A DNA stretch of 64,000 nt from Ptiloglossa arizonensis (GCF_051014685.1 NW_027479043.1:62001-126000); one strand, 5' to 3'; numbered from the stretch's first letter, positions 49,521 through 62,861 are shown. Program-made: numbers and translations. The notes: a model not told the origin generated them from the letters alone.

Positions 49521-52500
49521 AACAAATTTTTCGCACTTCTGCTGCTCCAAACGCTTAACCAGAATGGCCTAGGGAAAAAATACACATACCGTTGTAATCG
49601 GGCGAGTTTCTACTTTCAGATGCAACAGGAATTTTTGGGTTAGGTCAATCCGTTCGCGAGATATGGGAGTTTGATGCTAAGAAATGGTTGAGAAGACAAC
49701 AAATTTTTCGCACTTCTGCTGCTCCAAACGCTTAACCAGAATGGCCTAGGGAAAAAATACACATACCGTTGTAATCGGGCGAGTTTCGACTTTCAGATGC
49801 AATACGAATTTTTGGGTTAGGTCAATCCTTTCGCGAGATATGGGAGTTTGAAGCCAAGAAATGGTTGAGAAGAAAACAAATTTTTCGCAATTCTGCTTCT
49901 CCAAACGCTTGACCAGAGTGGGCTAGGGAAACAATACACATACCGTTGTAATCGGGCGAGTTTCTACTTTCAGATGCTACAGGAATTTTTGGGTTCGGTC
50001 AATCCGTTCGCGAGATATGGGAGTTTGAAGCTAAGAAATGGTTGAGAAGACAACAAATTTTTCGCACTTCTGCTGCTCCAAAAGCTTAACCAGAATGGCC
50101 TAGGGAAAAAATACACATACCGTTGTAATCGGGCGAGTTTCGACTTTCAGATGCAATAGGAATTTTTGGGTTAGGTCAATCCGTTCGCGAGATATGGGAG
50201 TTTGAAGCCAAGAAATGGTTGAGAAGGCAAAAAATTTTTCGCAATTCTGCTGCTCCAAACGCTTAACCAGAATGGCCTAGGGAAAAAATACACATACCGT
50301 TGTAATCGGGCGAGTTTCTACTTTCAGATGCAATAGGACTTTTTGGGTTAGGTCAATCCGTTCGCGAGATATGGGAGTTTGAAGCCAAGAAATGGTTGAG
50401 AAGGCAAAAAATTTTTCGCAATTCTGCTGCTCCAAACGCTTAACCAGAATGGCCTAGGGAAAAAATACACATACCTTTGTAATCGGGCGAGTTTCTACTT
50501 TCAGATGCAACAGGAATTTTTGGGTTAGGTCAATCCGTTCGCGAGATATGGGAGTTTGATGCTAAGAAATGGTTGAGAAGACAACAAATTTTTCGCACTT
50601 CTGTTGCTCCAAACGCTTAACCAGAATGGCCTAGGGAAAAAATACACATACCGTTGTAATCGGGCGAGTTTCGACTTTCAGATGCAATACGAATTTTTGG
50701 GTTAGGTCAATCCTTTCGCGAGATATGGGAGTTTGAAGCCAAGAAATGGTTGAGAAGAAAACAAATTTTTCGCAATTCTGCTTCTCCAAACGCTTGACCA
50801 GAGTGGGCTAGGGAAACAATACACATACCGTTGTAATCGGGCGAGTTTCTACTTTCAGATGCTACAGGAATTTTTGAGTTCGGTCAATCCGTTCGCGAGA
50901 TATGGGAGTTTGAAGCTAAGAAATGGTTGAGAAGACAACAAATTTTTCGCACTTCTGCTGCTCCAAAAGCTTAACCAGAATGGCCTAGGGAAAAAATACA
51001 AATACCGTTGTAATCGGGCGAGTTTCTACTTTCAGAAGCAATAGGAATTTTTGGGTTAGGTCAATCCGTTCGCGAGATATAGAAGTTTGAAGCCAAGAAA
51101 TGGTTGAGAAGGCAAAAAATTTTTCGCAATTCTGCTGCTCCAAACGCTTAACCAGAATGGCCTAGGGAAAAAATACACATACCGTTGTAATCGGGCGAGT
51201 TTCGACTTTCAGATGCAATAGGAATTTTTGGGTTAGGTCAATCCGTTCGCGAGATATGGGAGTTTGAAGCCAAGAAATGGTTGAGAAGGCAAAAAATTTT
51301 TCGCACTTCTGCTGCTCCAAACGCTTAACCAGAATGGCCTAGGGAAAAAATACACATACCGTTGTAATCGGGCGAGTTTCTACTTTCAGATGCAACAGGA
51401 ATTTTTGGGTTAGGTCAATCCGTTCGCGAGATATGGGAGTTTGATGCTAAGAAATGGTTGAGAAGACAACAAATTTTTCGCACTTCTGCTGCTCCAAACG
51501 CTTAACCAGAATGGCCTAGGGAAAAAATACACATACCGTTGTAATCGGGCGAGTTTCGACTTTCAGATGCAATACGAATTTTTGGGTTAGGTCAATCCTT
51601 TCGCGAGATATGGGAGTTTGAAGCCAAGAAATGGTTGAGAAGAAAACAAATTTTTCGCAATTCTGCTTCTCCAAACGCTTGACCAGAGTGGGCTAGGGAA
51701 ACAATACACATACCGTTGTAATCGGGCGAGTTTCTACTTTCAGATGCTACAGGAATTTTTGGGTTCGGTCAATCCGTTCGCGAGATATGGGAGTTTGAAG
51801 CTAAGAAATGGTTGAGAAGACAACAAATTTTTCGCACTTCTGCTGCTCCAAAAGCTTAACCAGAATGGCCTAGGGAAAAAATACACATACCGTTGTAATC
51901 GGGCGAGTTTCGACTTTCAGATGCAATAGGAATTTTTGGGTTAGGTCAATCCGTTCGCGAGATATGGGAGTTTGAAGCCAAGAAATGGTTGAGAAGGCAA
52001 AAAATTTTTCGCAATTCTGCTGCTCCAAACGCTTAACCAGAATGGCCTAGGGAAAAAATACACATACCGTTGTAATCGGGCGAGTTTCTACTTTCAGATG
52101 CAATAGGACTTTTTGGGTTAGGTCAATCCGTTCGCGAGATATGGGAGTTTGAAGCCAAGAAATGGTTGAGAAGGCAAAAAATTTTTCGCAATTCTGCTGC
52201 TCCAAACGCTTAACCAGAATGGCCTAGGGAAAAAATACACATACCTTTGTAATCGGGCGAGTTTCTACTTTCAGATGCAACAGGAATTTTTGGGTTAGGT
52301 CAATCCGTTCGCGAGATATGGGAGTTTGATGCTAAGAAATGGTTGAGAAGACAACAAATTTTTCGCACTTCTGTTGCTCCAAACGCTTAACCAGAATGGC
52401 CTAGGGAAAAAATACACATACCGTTGTAATCGGGCGAGTTTCGACTTTCAGATGCAATACGAATTTTTGGGTTAGGTCAATCCTTTCGCGAGATATGGGA

Positions 52501-52964
52501 GTTTGAAGCCAAGAAATGGTTGAGAAGAAAACAAATTTTTCGCAATTCTGCTTCTCCAAACGCTTGACCAGAGTGGGCTAGGGAAACAATACACATACCG
52601 TTGTAATCGGGCGAGTTTCTACTTTCAGATGCTACAGGAATTTTTGAGTTCGGTCAATCCGTTCGCGAGATATGGGAGTTTGAAGCTAAGAAATGGTTGA
52701 GAAGACAACAAATTTTTCGCACTTCTGCTGCTCCAAAAGCTTAACCAGAATGGCCTAGGGAAAAAATACAAATACCGTTGTAATCGGGCGAGTTTCTACT
52801 TTCAGAAGCAATAGGAATTTTTGGGTTAGGTCAATCCGTTCGCGAGATATAGAAGTTTGAAGCCAAGAAATGGTTGAGAAGGCAAAAAATTTTTCGCAAT
52901 TCTGCTGCTCCAAACGCTTAACCAGAATGGCCTAGGGAAAAAATACACATACCGTTGTAATCGG
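49521..52964 (+). repeat. 10-monomer duplication (period 1770) with 5-monomer sub-period
   Basis: Positions 49,521-51,194 match 51,291-52,964. The marker gcaatacgaattt falls at 49,800, 50,685, 51,570 and 52,455, each 885 bp (5 units) apart. The two 5-unit halves differ: after aaaagctt one continues with tttcgact (about 50,150 and 51,920), the other with acaaataccg and gaagcaatagg (about 51,000 and 52,770). The rare tttttgagttcggtc occurs at about 50,872 and 52,642. So a 5-unit repeat diverged and was then duplicated as a 10-unit block. Confidence 0.88.
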
Positions 52965-55947
52965 GCGAGTTTCTACTTTCAGATGCAACAGGAATTTTTG
53001 GGTTAGGTCAATCCGTTCGCGAGATATGGGAGTTTGATGCTAAGAAATGGTTGAGAAGACAACAAATTTTTCGCACTTCTGCTGCTCCAAACGCTTAACC
53101 AGAATGGCCTAGGGAAAAAATACACATACCGTTGTAATCGGGCGAGTTTCGACTTTCGGATCCAATAGGAATTTTTGGGTTAGGTCAATCCGTTCGCGAG
53201 ATATGGGAGTTTGAAGCCAAGAAATGGTTGAGAAGGCAAAAAATTTTTCGCAATTCTGCTGCTCCAAACGCTTAACCAGAATGGCCTAGGGAAAAAATAC
53301 ACATACCGTTGTAATCGGGCGAGTTTCTACTTTCAGATGCAACAGGAATTTTTGGGTTAGGTCAATCCGTTCGCGAGATATGGGAATTTGATGCTAAGAA
53401 ATGGTTGAGAAGACAACAAATTTTTCGCACTTCTGCTGCTCCAAACGCTTAACCAGAATGGCCTAGGGAAAAAATACACATACCGTTGTAATCGGGCGAG
53501 TTTCGACTTTCAGATCCAATAGGAATTTTTGGGTTAGGTCAATCCGTTCGCGAGATATGGGAGTTTGAAGCCAAGAAATGGTTGAGAAGGCAAAAAATTT
53601 TTCGCATTTCTGCTGCTCCAAACGCTTAACCAGAATGGCCTAGGGAAAAAATACACATGCCGTTGTAATCGGGCGAGTTTCTACTTTCAGATGCAATAGG
53701 ACTTTTTGGGTTAGGTCAATCCGTTCGCGAGATATGGGAGTTTGAAGCCAAGAAATGGTTGAGAAGGCAAAAAATTTTTCGCAATTCTGCTGCTCCAAAC
53801 GCTTAACCAGAATGGCCTAGGGAAAAAATACACATACCGTTGTAATCGGGCGAGTTTCGACTTTCAGATGCAATAGGAATTTTTGGGTTCGGTCAATCCG
53901 TTCGCGAGATATGGGAGTTTGAAGCTAAGAAATGGTTGAGAAGGCAAAAAATTTTTCGCAATTCTGCTGCTCCAAACGCTTAACCAGAATGGCCTAGGGA
54001 AAAAATACACATACCGTTGTAATCGGGCGAGTTTCTACTTTCAGATGCAACAGGAATTTTTGGGTTAGGTCAATCCGTTCGCGAGATATGGGAGTTTGAT
54101 GCTAAGAAATGGTTGAGAAGACAACAAATTTTTCGCACTTCTGCTGCTCCAAACGCTTAACCAGAATGGCCTAGGGAAAAAATACACATACCGTTGTAAT
54201 CGGGCGAGTTTCGACTTTCGGATCCAATAGGAATTTTTGGGTTAGGTCAATCCGTTCGCGAGATATAGAAGTTTGAAGCCAAGAAATGGTTGAGAAGGCA
54301 AAAAATTTTTCGCACTTCTGCTGCTCCAAACGCTTAACCAGAATGGCCTAGGGAAAAAATACACATACCGTTGTAATCGGGCGAGTTTCGACTTTCAGAT
54401 GCAATAGGAATTTTTGGGTTCGGTCAATCCGTTCGCGAGATATGGGAGTTTGAAGCTAAGAAATGGTTGAGAAGACAACAAATTTTTCGCACTTCTGCTG
54501 CTCCAAAAGCTTAACCAGAATGGCCTAGGGAAAAAATACAAATACCGTTGTAATCGGGCGAGTTTCTACTTTCAGAAGCAATAGGAATTTTTGGGTTAGG
54601 TCAATCCGTTCGCGAGATATAGAAGTTTGAAGCCAAGAAATGGTTGAGAAGGCAAAAAATTTTTCGCAATTCTGCTGCTCCAAACGCTTAACCAGAATGG
54701 CCTAGGGAAAAAATACACATACCGTTGTAATCGGGCGAGTTTCTACTTTCAGATGCAACAGGAATTTTTGGGTTAGGTCAATCCGTTCGCGAGATATGGG
54801 AGTTTGATGCTAAGAAATGGTTGAGAAGACAACAAATTTTTCGCACTTCTGCTGCTCCAAACGCTTAACCAGAATGGCCTAGGGAAAAAATACACATACC
54901 GTTGTAATCGGGCGAGTTTCGACTTTCGGATCCAATAGGAATTTTTGGGTTAGGTCAATCCGTTCGCGAGATATGGGAGTTTGAAGCCAAGAAATCGTTG
55001 AGAAGGCAAAAAATTTTTCGCAATTCTGCTGCTCCAAACGCTTAACCAGAGTGGGCTAGGGAAAAAATACACATACCGTTGTAATCGGGCGAGTTTCTAC
55101 TTTCAGAAGCAATAGGAATTTTTGGGTTAGGTCAATCCGTTCGCGAGATATAGAAGTTTGAAGCCAAGAAATGGCTGAGAAGGCAAAAAATTTTTCGCAA
55201 TTCTGCTGCTCCAAACGCTTAACCAGAATGGCCTAGGGAAAAAATACGCATACCGTTGTAATCGGGCGAGTTTCTACTTTCAGATGCAATAGGAACTTTT
55301 GGGTTTGGTCAATCCGTTCGCGAGATATGGGAGTTTGAAGCCAAGAAATGGTTGAGAAGGCAAAAAATTTTTCGCAATTCTGCTGCTCCAAACGCTTAAC
55401 CAGAATGGCCTAGGGAAAAAATACGCATACCGTTGTAATCGGGCGAGTTTCTACTTTCAGATGCAATAGGAATTTTTGGGTTAGGTCAATCCGTTCGCGA
55501 GATATGGGAGTTTGAAGCCAAGAAATGGTTGAGAAGGCAAAAAATTTTTCGCAATTCTGCTGCTCCAAAAGCTTAACCAGAATGGCCTAGGGAAAATATA
55601 CACATACCGTTATAATCGGGCGAGTTTCTACTTTCAGATGCAACAGGAATTTTTGGGTTAGGTCAATCCGTTCGCGAGATATGGGAGTTTGATGCTAAGA
55701 AATGGTTGAGAAGACAAAAAATTTTTCGCACTTCTGCTGCTCCAAACGCTTAAACAGAATGGCCTAGGGAAAAAATACACATACCGTTGTAATCGGGCGA
55801 GTTTCTACTTTCAGATGCAATAGGAATTTTTGGGTTAGGTCAATCCTTTCGCGAGATATGGGAGTTTGAAGCCAAGAAATGGTTGAGAAGAAAACAAATT
55901 TTTCGCAATTCTGCTTCTCCAAACGCTTGACCAGGGTGGGCTAGGGA
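52965..55947 (+). repeat. GGATCC-tagged D/P monomer mosaic
   Basis: About 17 units. GGATCC (cggatccaatagg) lies at 53,158, 54,220 and 54,928, spaced 1062 and 708 bp (6 and 4 units). A D, gatccaatagg, gcatttctgc and P run (53,380-53,710) resembles 43,640-43,970. A chimeric unit at about 53,890-53,960 carries ttcggtc and gaagctaag but then gaaggcaaaa. A divergent right part includes gcataccg, aggaacttttggg, accgttataatcgg and cttaaacag. Confidence 0.75.
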
Positions 55948-55955
55948 AAAAAATA
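55935..55955 (+). repeat. 178-bp monomer (one-base insertion in A-run)
   Basis: A degenerate G unit (gaccagggtggg) has seven A residues after ctaggg in place of six, then continues normally. Downstream markers move to phase 60 (for example 56,700 and 61,302). It is the second and last length change seen right of 18.1 kb. Confidence 0.85.
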
Positions 55956-56843
55956 CACATACCGTTGTAATCGGGCGAGTTTCTACTTTCAGACGCTACA
56001 GCAATTTTTGGGTTCTGTCAATCCGTTCTCGAGATATGGGAGTTTGAAGCTAAGAAATGGTTGAGAAGACAACAAATTTTTCGCACTTCTGCTGCTCCAA
56101 AAGCTTAACCAGAATGGCCTAGGGAAAAAATACACATACCGTTGTAGTCGGGCGAGTTTCTACTTTCAGATGCAACAGGAATTTTTGGGTTAGGTCAATC
56201 CGTTCGCGAGATATGGGAGTTTGAAGCCAAGAAATGGTTGAGAAGGCAAAAAATTTTTCGCAATTCTGCTGCTCCAAAAGCTTAACCAGAATGGCCTAGG
56301 GAAAATATACACATACCGTTGTAATCGGGCGAGTTTCTACTTTCAGATGCAACAGGAATTTTTGGGTTAGGTCAATCCGTTCGCGAGATATGGGAGTTTG
56401 GTGCTAAGAAATGGTTGAGAAGACAACAAATTTTTCGCACTTCTGCTGCTCCAAACGCTTAACCAGAATGGCCTAGGGAAAAAATACACATACCGTTGTA
56501 ATCGGGCGAGTTTCTACTTTCCGATGCAATAGGAATTTTTGGGTTAGGTCAATCCTTTCGCGAGATATGGGAGTTTGAAGCCAAGAAATGGTTGAGAAGA
56601 AAACAAATTTTTCGCAATTCTGCTTCTCCAAACGCTTGACCAGAGTGGGCTAGGGAAACAATACACATACCGTTGTAATCGGGCGAGTTTCTACTTTCAG
56701 ACGCTACAGGAATTTTTGGGTTCGGTCAATCCGTTCGCGAGATATGGGAGTTTGAAGCTAAGAAATGGTTGAAAAGACAACAAATTTTTCGCACTTCTGC
56801 TGCTCCAAAAGCTTAACCAGAATGGCCTAGGGAAAAAATACAC

Positions 56844-57295
56844 ATGCCGTTGTAATCGGGCGAGTTTCTACTTTCAGATGCAATAGGACTTTTTGGGTTT
56901 GGTCATTCCGTTCGCGAGATATGGGAGTTTGAAGCCAAGAAATGGTTGAGAAGGCAAAAAATTTTTCGCAATTCTGCTGCTCCAAACGCTTAACCAGAAT
57001 GGCCTAGGGAAAAAATACACATACCGTTGTAGTCGGGCGAGTTTCTACTTTCAGATGCAACAGGAATTTTTGGGTTAGGTCAATCCGTTCGCGAGATATG
57101 GGAGTTTGAAGCTAAGAAATGGTTGAGAAGACAACATATTTTTCGCACTTCTGCTGCTCCAAAAGCTTAACCAGAATGGCCTAGGGAAAATATACACATA
57201 CCGTTGTAACCGGGCGAGTTTCTACTTTCAGATGCAACAGGAATTTTTGGGTTAGGTCAATCCGTTCGCGAGATATGGGAGTTTGATGCTAAGAA
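56844..57295 (+). repeat. Block copy of the 34-38 kb family, about 19.1 kb away
   Basis: P unit with aataggact and gtttggtcattcc, then an S unit with gaagctaag and acaacatattt (57,135), then aaaagctt with aaaatatacac and gtaaccggg, then a D unit. The same order with the rare acaacatattt and gtaaccggg occurs at about 34,015-34,470, 36,316-36,770 and 37,730-38,190. The offset from the last is 19,118, which is 108 units plus the two inserted bases. The match ends at aaatgggtg and cttctgctgc, where the others have aaatggttg and cttctgcagc. Confidence 0.8.
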
Positions 57296-57299
57296 ATGG

Positions 57300-59889
57300 G
57301 TGAGAAGACAACAAATTTTTCGCACTTCTGCTGCTCCAAACGCTTAACCAGAATGGCCTAGGGAAAAAATACACATACCGTTGTAATCGGGCGAGTTTCG
57401 ACTTTCAGATCCAATAGGAATTTTTGGGTTAGGTCAATCCGTTCGCGAGATATGGGAGTTTGAAGCCAAGAAATGGTTGAGAAGGCAAAAAATTTTTCGC
57501 AATTCTGCTGCTCCAAACGCTTAACCAGAATGGCCTAGGGATAAAATACACATGCCGTTGTAATCGGGCGAGTTTCTACTTTCAGATGCAATGGGACTTT
57601 TTGGGTTAGGTCAATCCGTTCGCGAGATATGGGAGTTTGAAGCCAAGAAATGGTTGAGAAGGCAAAAAATTTTTCGCAGTTCTGCTGCTCCAAACGCTTA
57701 ACCAGAATGGCCTAGGGAAAAAATACACATACCGTTGTAGTCGGGCGAGTTTCTACTTTCAGATGCAACAGGAATTTTTGGGTTAGGTCAATCCGTTCGC
57801 GAGATATGGGAGTTTGAAGCTAAGAAATGGTTGAGAAGACCACAAATTTTTCGCACTTCTGCTGCTCCAAAAGCTTAACCAGAATGGCCTAGGGGAAAAA
57901 TTCACATACCGTTGTAATCGGGCGAGTTTCTACTTTCAGAAGCAATAGGAATTTTTGGGTTAGGTCAATCCGTTCGCGAGATATGGGAGTTTGAAGCCAA
58001 GAAATGGTTGAGAAGAAAACAAATTTTTCGCAATTCTGCTTCTCCAAACGCTTGACCAGAGTGGGCTAGGGAAAAAATACACATACCGTTGTAATCGGGC
58101 GAGTTTCTACTTTCAGAAGCAATAGGAATTTTTGGGTTAGGTCAATCCGTTCGCGAGATATAGAAGTTTGAAGCCAAGAAATGGTTGAGAAGGCAAAAAA
58201 TTTTTCGCAATTCTGCTGCTACAAACGCTTAACCAGAATGGCCTAGGGAAAAAATACACATACCGTTGTAATCGGGCGAGTTTCTACTTTCAGATGCAAC
58301 AGGAATTTTTGGGTTAGGTCAATCCGTTCGCGAGATATGGGAGTTTGATGCTAAGAAATGGTTGAGAAGACAACAAATTTTTCGCACTTCTGCTGCTCCA
58401 AACGCTTAACCAGAATGGCCTAGGGAAAAAATACACATACCGTTGTAATCGGGCGAGTTTCGACTTTCAGATGCAATAGGAATTTTTGGGTTAGGTCATT
58501 CCGTTCGCGAGATATGGGAGTTTGAAGCCAAGAAATGGTTGAGATGGCAAAAAATTTTTCGCAATTCTGCTGCTCCAAACGCTTAACCAGAATGGCCTAG
58601 GGAAAAAATACACATACCGTTGTAGTCGGGCGAGTTTCTACTTTCAGATGCAACAGGAATTTTTGGGTTAGGTCAATCCGTTCGCGAGATATGGGAGTTT
58701 GAAGCTAAGAAATGGTTGAGGAGACAACAAATTTTTCGCACTTCTGCTGCTCCAAAAGCTTAACCAGAATGGCCTCGGGAAAAAATACACATACCGTTGT
58801 AATCGGGCGAGTTTCTACTTTCAGATGCAACAGGAATTTTTGGGTTAGGTCAATCCGTTCGCGAGATATGGGAGTTTGATGCTAAGAAATGGTTGAGAAG
58901 ACAACAAATTTTTCGCACTTCTGCTGCTCCAAACGCTTAACCAGAATGGCCTAGGGAAAAAATACACATACCGTTGTAATCGGGCGAGTTTCGACTTTCA
59001 GATGCAATAGGAATTTTTGGGTTAGGTCAATCCGTTCGCGAGATATGGGAGTTTGAAGCCAAGAAATGGTTGAGAAGGCAAAAAATTTTTCGCAATTCTG
59101 CTGCTCCAAACGCTTAACCAGAATGGCCTAGGGAAAAAATACACATGCCGTTGTAATCGGGCGAGTTTCTACTTTCAGATGCAATAGGAATTTTTGGGTT
59201 AGGTCAAACCTTTCGCGAGATATGGGAGTTTGAAGCCAAGAAATGGCTGAGAAGAAAACAAATTTTTCGCAATTCTGCTTCTCCAAACGCTTGACCAGAG
59301 TGGGCTAGGGAAACAATACACATACCGTTGTAATCGGGCGAGTTTCGACTTTCAGAAGCAATAGGAATTTTTGGGTTAGGTCATTCCGTTCGCGAGATAT
59401 GGGAGTTTGAAGCCAAGAAATGGTTGAGAAGGCGAAAAATTTTTCGCAATTCTGCTGCTCCAAACGCTTAACCAGAATGGCCTAGGGAAAAAATACACAT
59501 ACCGTTGTAGTCGGGCGAGTTTCTACTTTCAGATGCAACAGGAATTTTTGGGTTAGGTCAATCCGTTCGCGAGATATGGGAGTTTGAAGCTAAGAAATGG
59601 TTGAGAAGACAACAAATTTTTCGCACTTCTGCTGCTCCAAAAGCTTAACCAGAATGGCCTAGGGAAAAAATACACATACCGTTGTAATCGGGCGAGTTTC
59701 TACTTTCAGATGCAACAGGAATTTTTGGGTTAGGTCAATCCGTTCGCGAGATATGGGAGTTTGATGCTAAGAAATGGTTGAGAAGACAACAAATTTTTCG
59801 CACTTCTGCTGCTCCAAACGCTTAACCAGAATGGCCTAGGGAAAAAATACACATACCGTTGTAATCGGGCGAGTTTCGACTTTCAGATG
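57300..59889 (+). repeat. Mixed monomer stretch, all units 177 bp
   Basis: About 15 units of D, G, H, P and S type with single private changes: ctagggataaaat, aatgggactt, ctggggaaaaattcac-like change near 57,895 (ggggaaaaattcac), tgctacaaacg near 58,220, gagatggcaaa near 58,545, gaggagacaac near 58,720 and cctcggg near 58,775. The order S/H, D, tttcgact resembles 60.5-61.0 kb, but no clean tandem duplicate was delimited here. Confidence 0.7.
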
Positions 59890-62861
59890 CAATAGGAATT
59901 TTTGGGTTAGGTCAATCCGTTCGCGAGATATAGAAGTTTGAAACCAAGAAATGGTTGAGAAGGCAAAAAATTTTTCGCAATTCTGCTGCTCCAAACGCTT
60001 AACCAGAATGGCCTAGGGAAAAAATACACATACCGTTGTAATCGGGCGAGTTTCGACTTTCAGATGCAATAGGAATTTTTGGGTTAGGTCAATCCGTTCG
60101 CGAGATATGGGAGTTTGAAGCCAAGAAATGGTTGAGAAGGCAAAAAATTTTTCGCAATTCTGCTGCTCCAAACGCTTAACCAGAATGGCCTAGGGAAAAA
60201 ATACACATACCGTTGTAATCGGGCGAGTTTCGACTTTCAGATGCAATAGGAATTTTTGGGTTAGGTCAATCCGTTCGCGAGATATGGGAGTTTGAAGCTA
60301 AGAAATGGTTGAGAAGACCACAAATTTTTCGCACTTCTGCTGCTCCAAAAGCTTAACCAGAATGGCCTAGGGAAAAAATACACATACCGTTGTAATCGGG
60401 CGAGTTTCGACTTTCAGATGCAATAGGAATTTTTGGGTTAGGTCATTCCGTTCGCGAGATATGGGAGTTTGAAGCCAAGAAATGGTTGAGAAGGCGAAAA
60501 ATTTTTCGCAATTCTGCTGCTCCAAACGCTTAACCAGAATGGCCTAGGGAAAAAATACACATACCGTTGTTGTCGGGCGAGTTTCTACTTTCAGATGCAA
60601 CAGGAATTTTTGGGTTAGGTCAATCCGTTCGCGAGATATGGGAGTTTGAAGCTAAGAAATGGTTGAGAAGACAACAAATTTTTCGCACTTCTGCTGCTCC
60701 AAAAGCTTAACCAGAATGGCCTAGGGAAAAAATACACATACCGTTGTAATCGGGCGAGTTTCTACTTTCAGATGCAACAGGAATTTTTGGGTTAGGTCAA
60801 TCCGTTCGCGAGATATGGGAGTTTGATGCTAAGAAATGGTTGAGAAGACAACAAATTTTTCGCACTTCTGCTGCTCCAAACGCTTAACCAGAATGGCCTA
60901 GGGAAAAAATACACATACCGTTGTAATCGGGCGAGTTTCGACTTTCAGATGCAATAGGAATTTTTGGGTTAGGTCAATCCGTTCGCGAGATATGGGAGTT
61001 TGAAGCCAAGAAATGGTTGAGAAGGCAAAAAATTTTTCGCAATTCTGCTGCTCCAAACGCTTAACCAGAATGGCCTAGGGAAAAAATACACATGCCGTTG
61101 TAATCGGGCGAGTTTCTACTTTCAGATGCAATAGGACTTTTTGGGTTAGGTCAATCCGTTCGCGAGATATGGGAGTTTGAAGCCAAGAAATGGTTGAGAA
61201 GGCAAAAAATTTTTCGCAGTTCTGCTTCTCCAAACGCTTGACCAGAGTGGGCTAGGGAAAAAATACACATACCTTTGTAATCGGGCGAGTTTCTACTTTC
61301 AGACGCTACAGGAATTTTTGGGTTCGGTCAATCCGTTCGCGAGATATGGGATTTTGAAGCCAAGAAATGATTGAGAAGGCAAAAAATTTTGCGCAGTTCT
61401 GCTGCTCCAAACGCTTAACCAGAATGGCCTAGGGAAAAAATACACATACCGTTGTAGTCGGGCGAGTTTCTACTTTCAGATACAATAGGAATTTTTGGGT
61501 TAGGTCAATCCGTTCGCGAGATATAGAAGTTTGAAGCCAAGAAATGGTTGAGAAGGCAAAAAATTTTTCGCAATTCTGCTGCTCCAAACGCTTAACCAGA
61601 ATGGCCTAGGGAAAAAATACACATACCGTTGTAGTCGGGCGAGTTTCTACTTTCAGATACAATAGGAATTTTTGGGTTAGGTCAATCCGTTCGCGAGATA
61701 TAGAAGTTTGAAGCCAAGAAATGGTTGAGAAGGCAAAAAATTTTTCGCAATTCTGCTGCTCCAAACGCTTAACCAGAATGGCCTAGGGAAAAAATACACA
61801 TACCGTTGTAATCGGGCGAGTTTCGACTTTCAGATGCAATAGGAATTTTTGGGTTAGGTCAATCCGTTCGCGAGATATGGGAGTTTGAAGCCAAGAAATG
61901 GTTGAGAAGGCAAAAAATTTTTCGCAATTCTGCTGCTCCAAACGCTTAACCAGAATGGCCTAGGGAAAAAATACACATACCGTTGTAATCGGGCGAGTTT
62001 CGACTTTCAGATGCAATAGGAATTTTTGGGTTAGGTCAATCCGTTCGCGAGATATGGGAGTTTGAAGCTAAGAAATGGTTGAGAAGACCACAAATTTTTC
62101 GCACTTCTGCTGCTCCAAAAGCTTAACCAGAATGGCCTAGGGAAAAAATACACATACCGTTGTAATCGGGCGAGTTTCGACTTTCAGATGCAATAGGAAT
62201 TTTTGGGTTAGGTCATTCCGTTCGCGAGATATGGGAGTTTGAAGCCAAGAAATGGTTGAGAAGGCGAAAAATTTTTCGCAATTCTGCTGCTCCAAACGCT
62301 TAACCAGAATGGCCTAGGGAAAAAATACACATACCGTTGTTGTCGGGCGAGTTTCTACTTTCAGATGCAACAGGAATTTTTGGGTTAGGTCAATCCGTTC
62401 GCGAGATATGGGAGTTTGAAGCTAAGAAATGGTTGAGAAGACAACAAATTTTTCGCACTTCTGCTGCTCCAAAAGCTTAACCAGAATGGCCTAGGGAAAA
62501 AATACACATACCGTTGTAATCGGGCGAGTTTCTACTTTCAGATGCAACAGGAATTTTTGGGTTAGGTCAATCCGTTCGCGAGATATGGGAGTTTGATGCT
62601 AAGAAATGGTTGAGAAGACAACAAATTTTTCGCACTTCTGCTGCTCCAAACGCTTAACCAGAATGGCCTAGGGAAAAAATACACATACCGTTGTAATCGG
62701 GCGAGTTTCGACTTTCAGATGCAATAGGAATTTTTGGGTTAGGTCAATCCGTTCGCGAGATATGGGAGTTTGAATCCAAGAAATGGTTGAGAAGGCAAAA
62801 AATTTTTCGCAATTCTGCTGCTCCAAACGATTAACCAGAATGGCCTAGGGAAAAAATACAC
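59890..62861 (+). repeat. 10-monomer duplication (period 1770), partial copies
   Basis: Positions 59,890-61,091 match 61,660-62,861. Shared markers are two successive tttcgact units, a gaccac H unit, gaaggcgaaaa (60,493 and 62,263), gttgttgtcggg (about 60,568 and 62,338), then H, D and tttcgact. Substitutions are gaaaccaag/gaagccaag, gaagccaag/gaatccaag and aaacgctt/aaacgatt. An older relative of the gaaggcgaaaa unit lies at 59,431, six units upstream of the first. The stretch between copies (61,092-61,659) holds a chimeric G unit and the start of a duplicated single unit. Confidence 0.85.
61430..61790 (+). repeat. Single-monomer exact tandem duplication
   Basis: Two adjacent units carry gtagtcggg, the rare cagatacaatagg (61,479 and 61,656) and gatatagaag, with no difference noticed. 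A third, slightly altered relative (gggcgcgtttc, cctttcgcg) lies at 62,895, exactly seven units further on. Confidence 0.85.
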
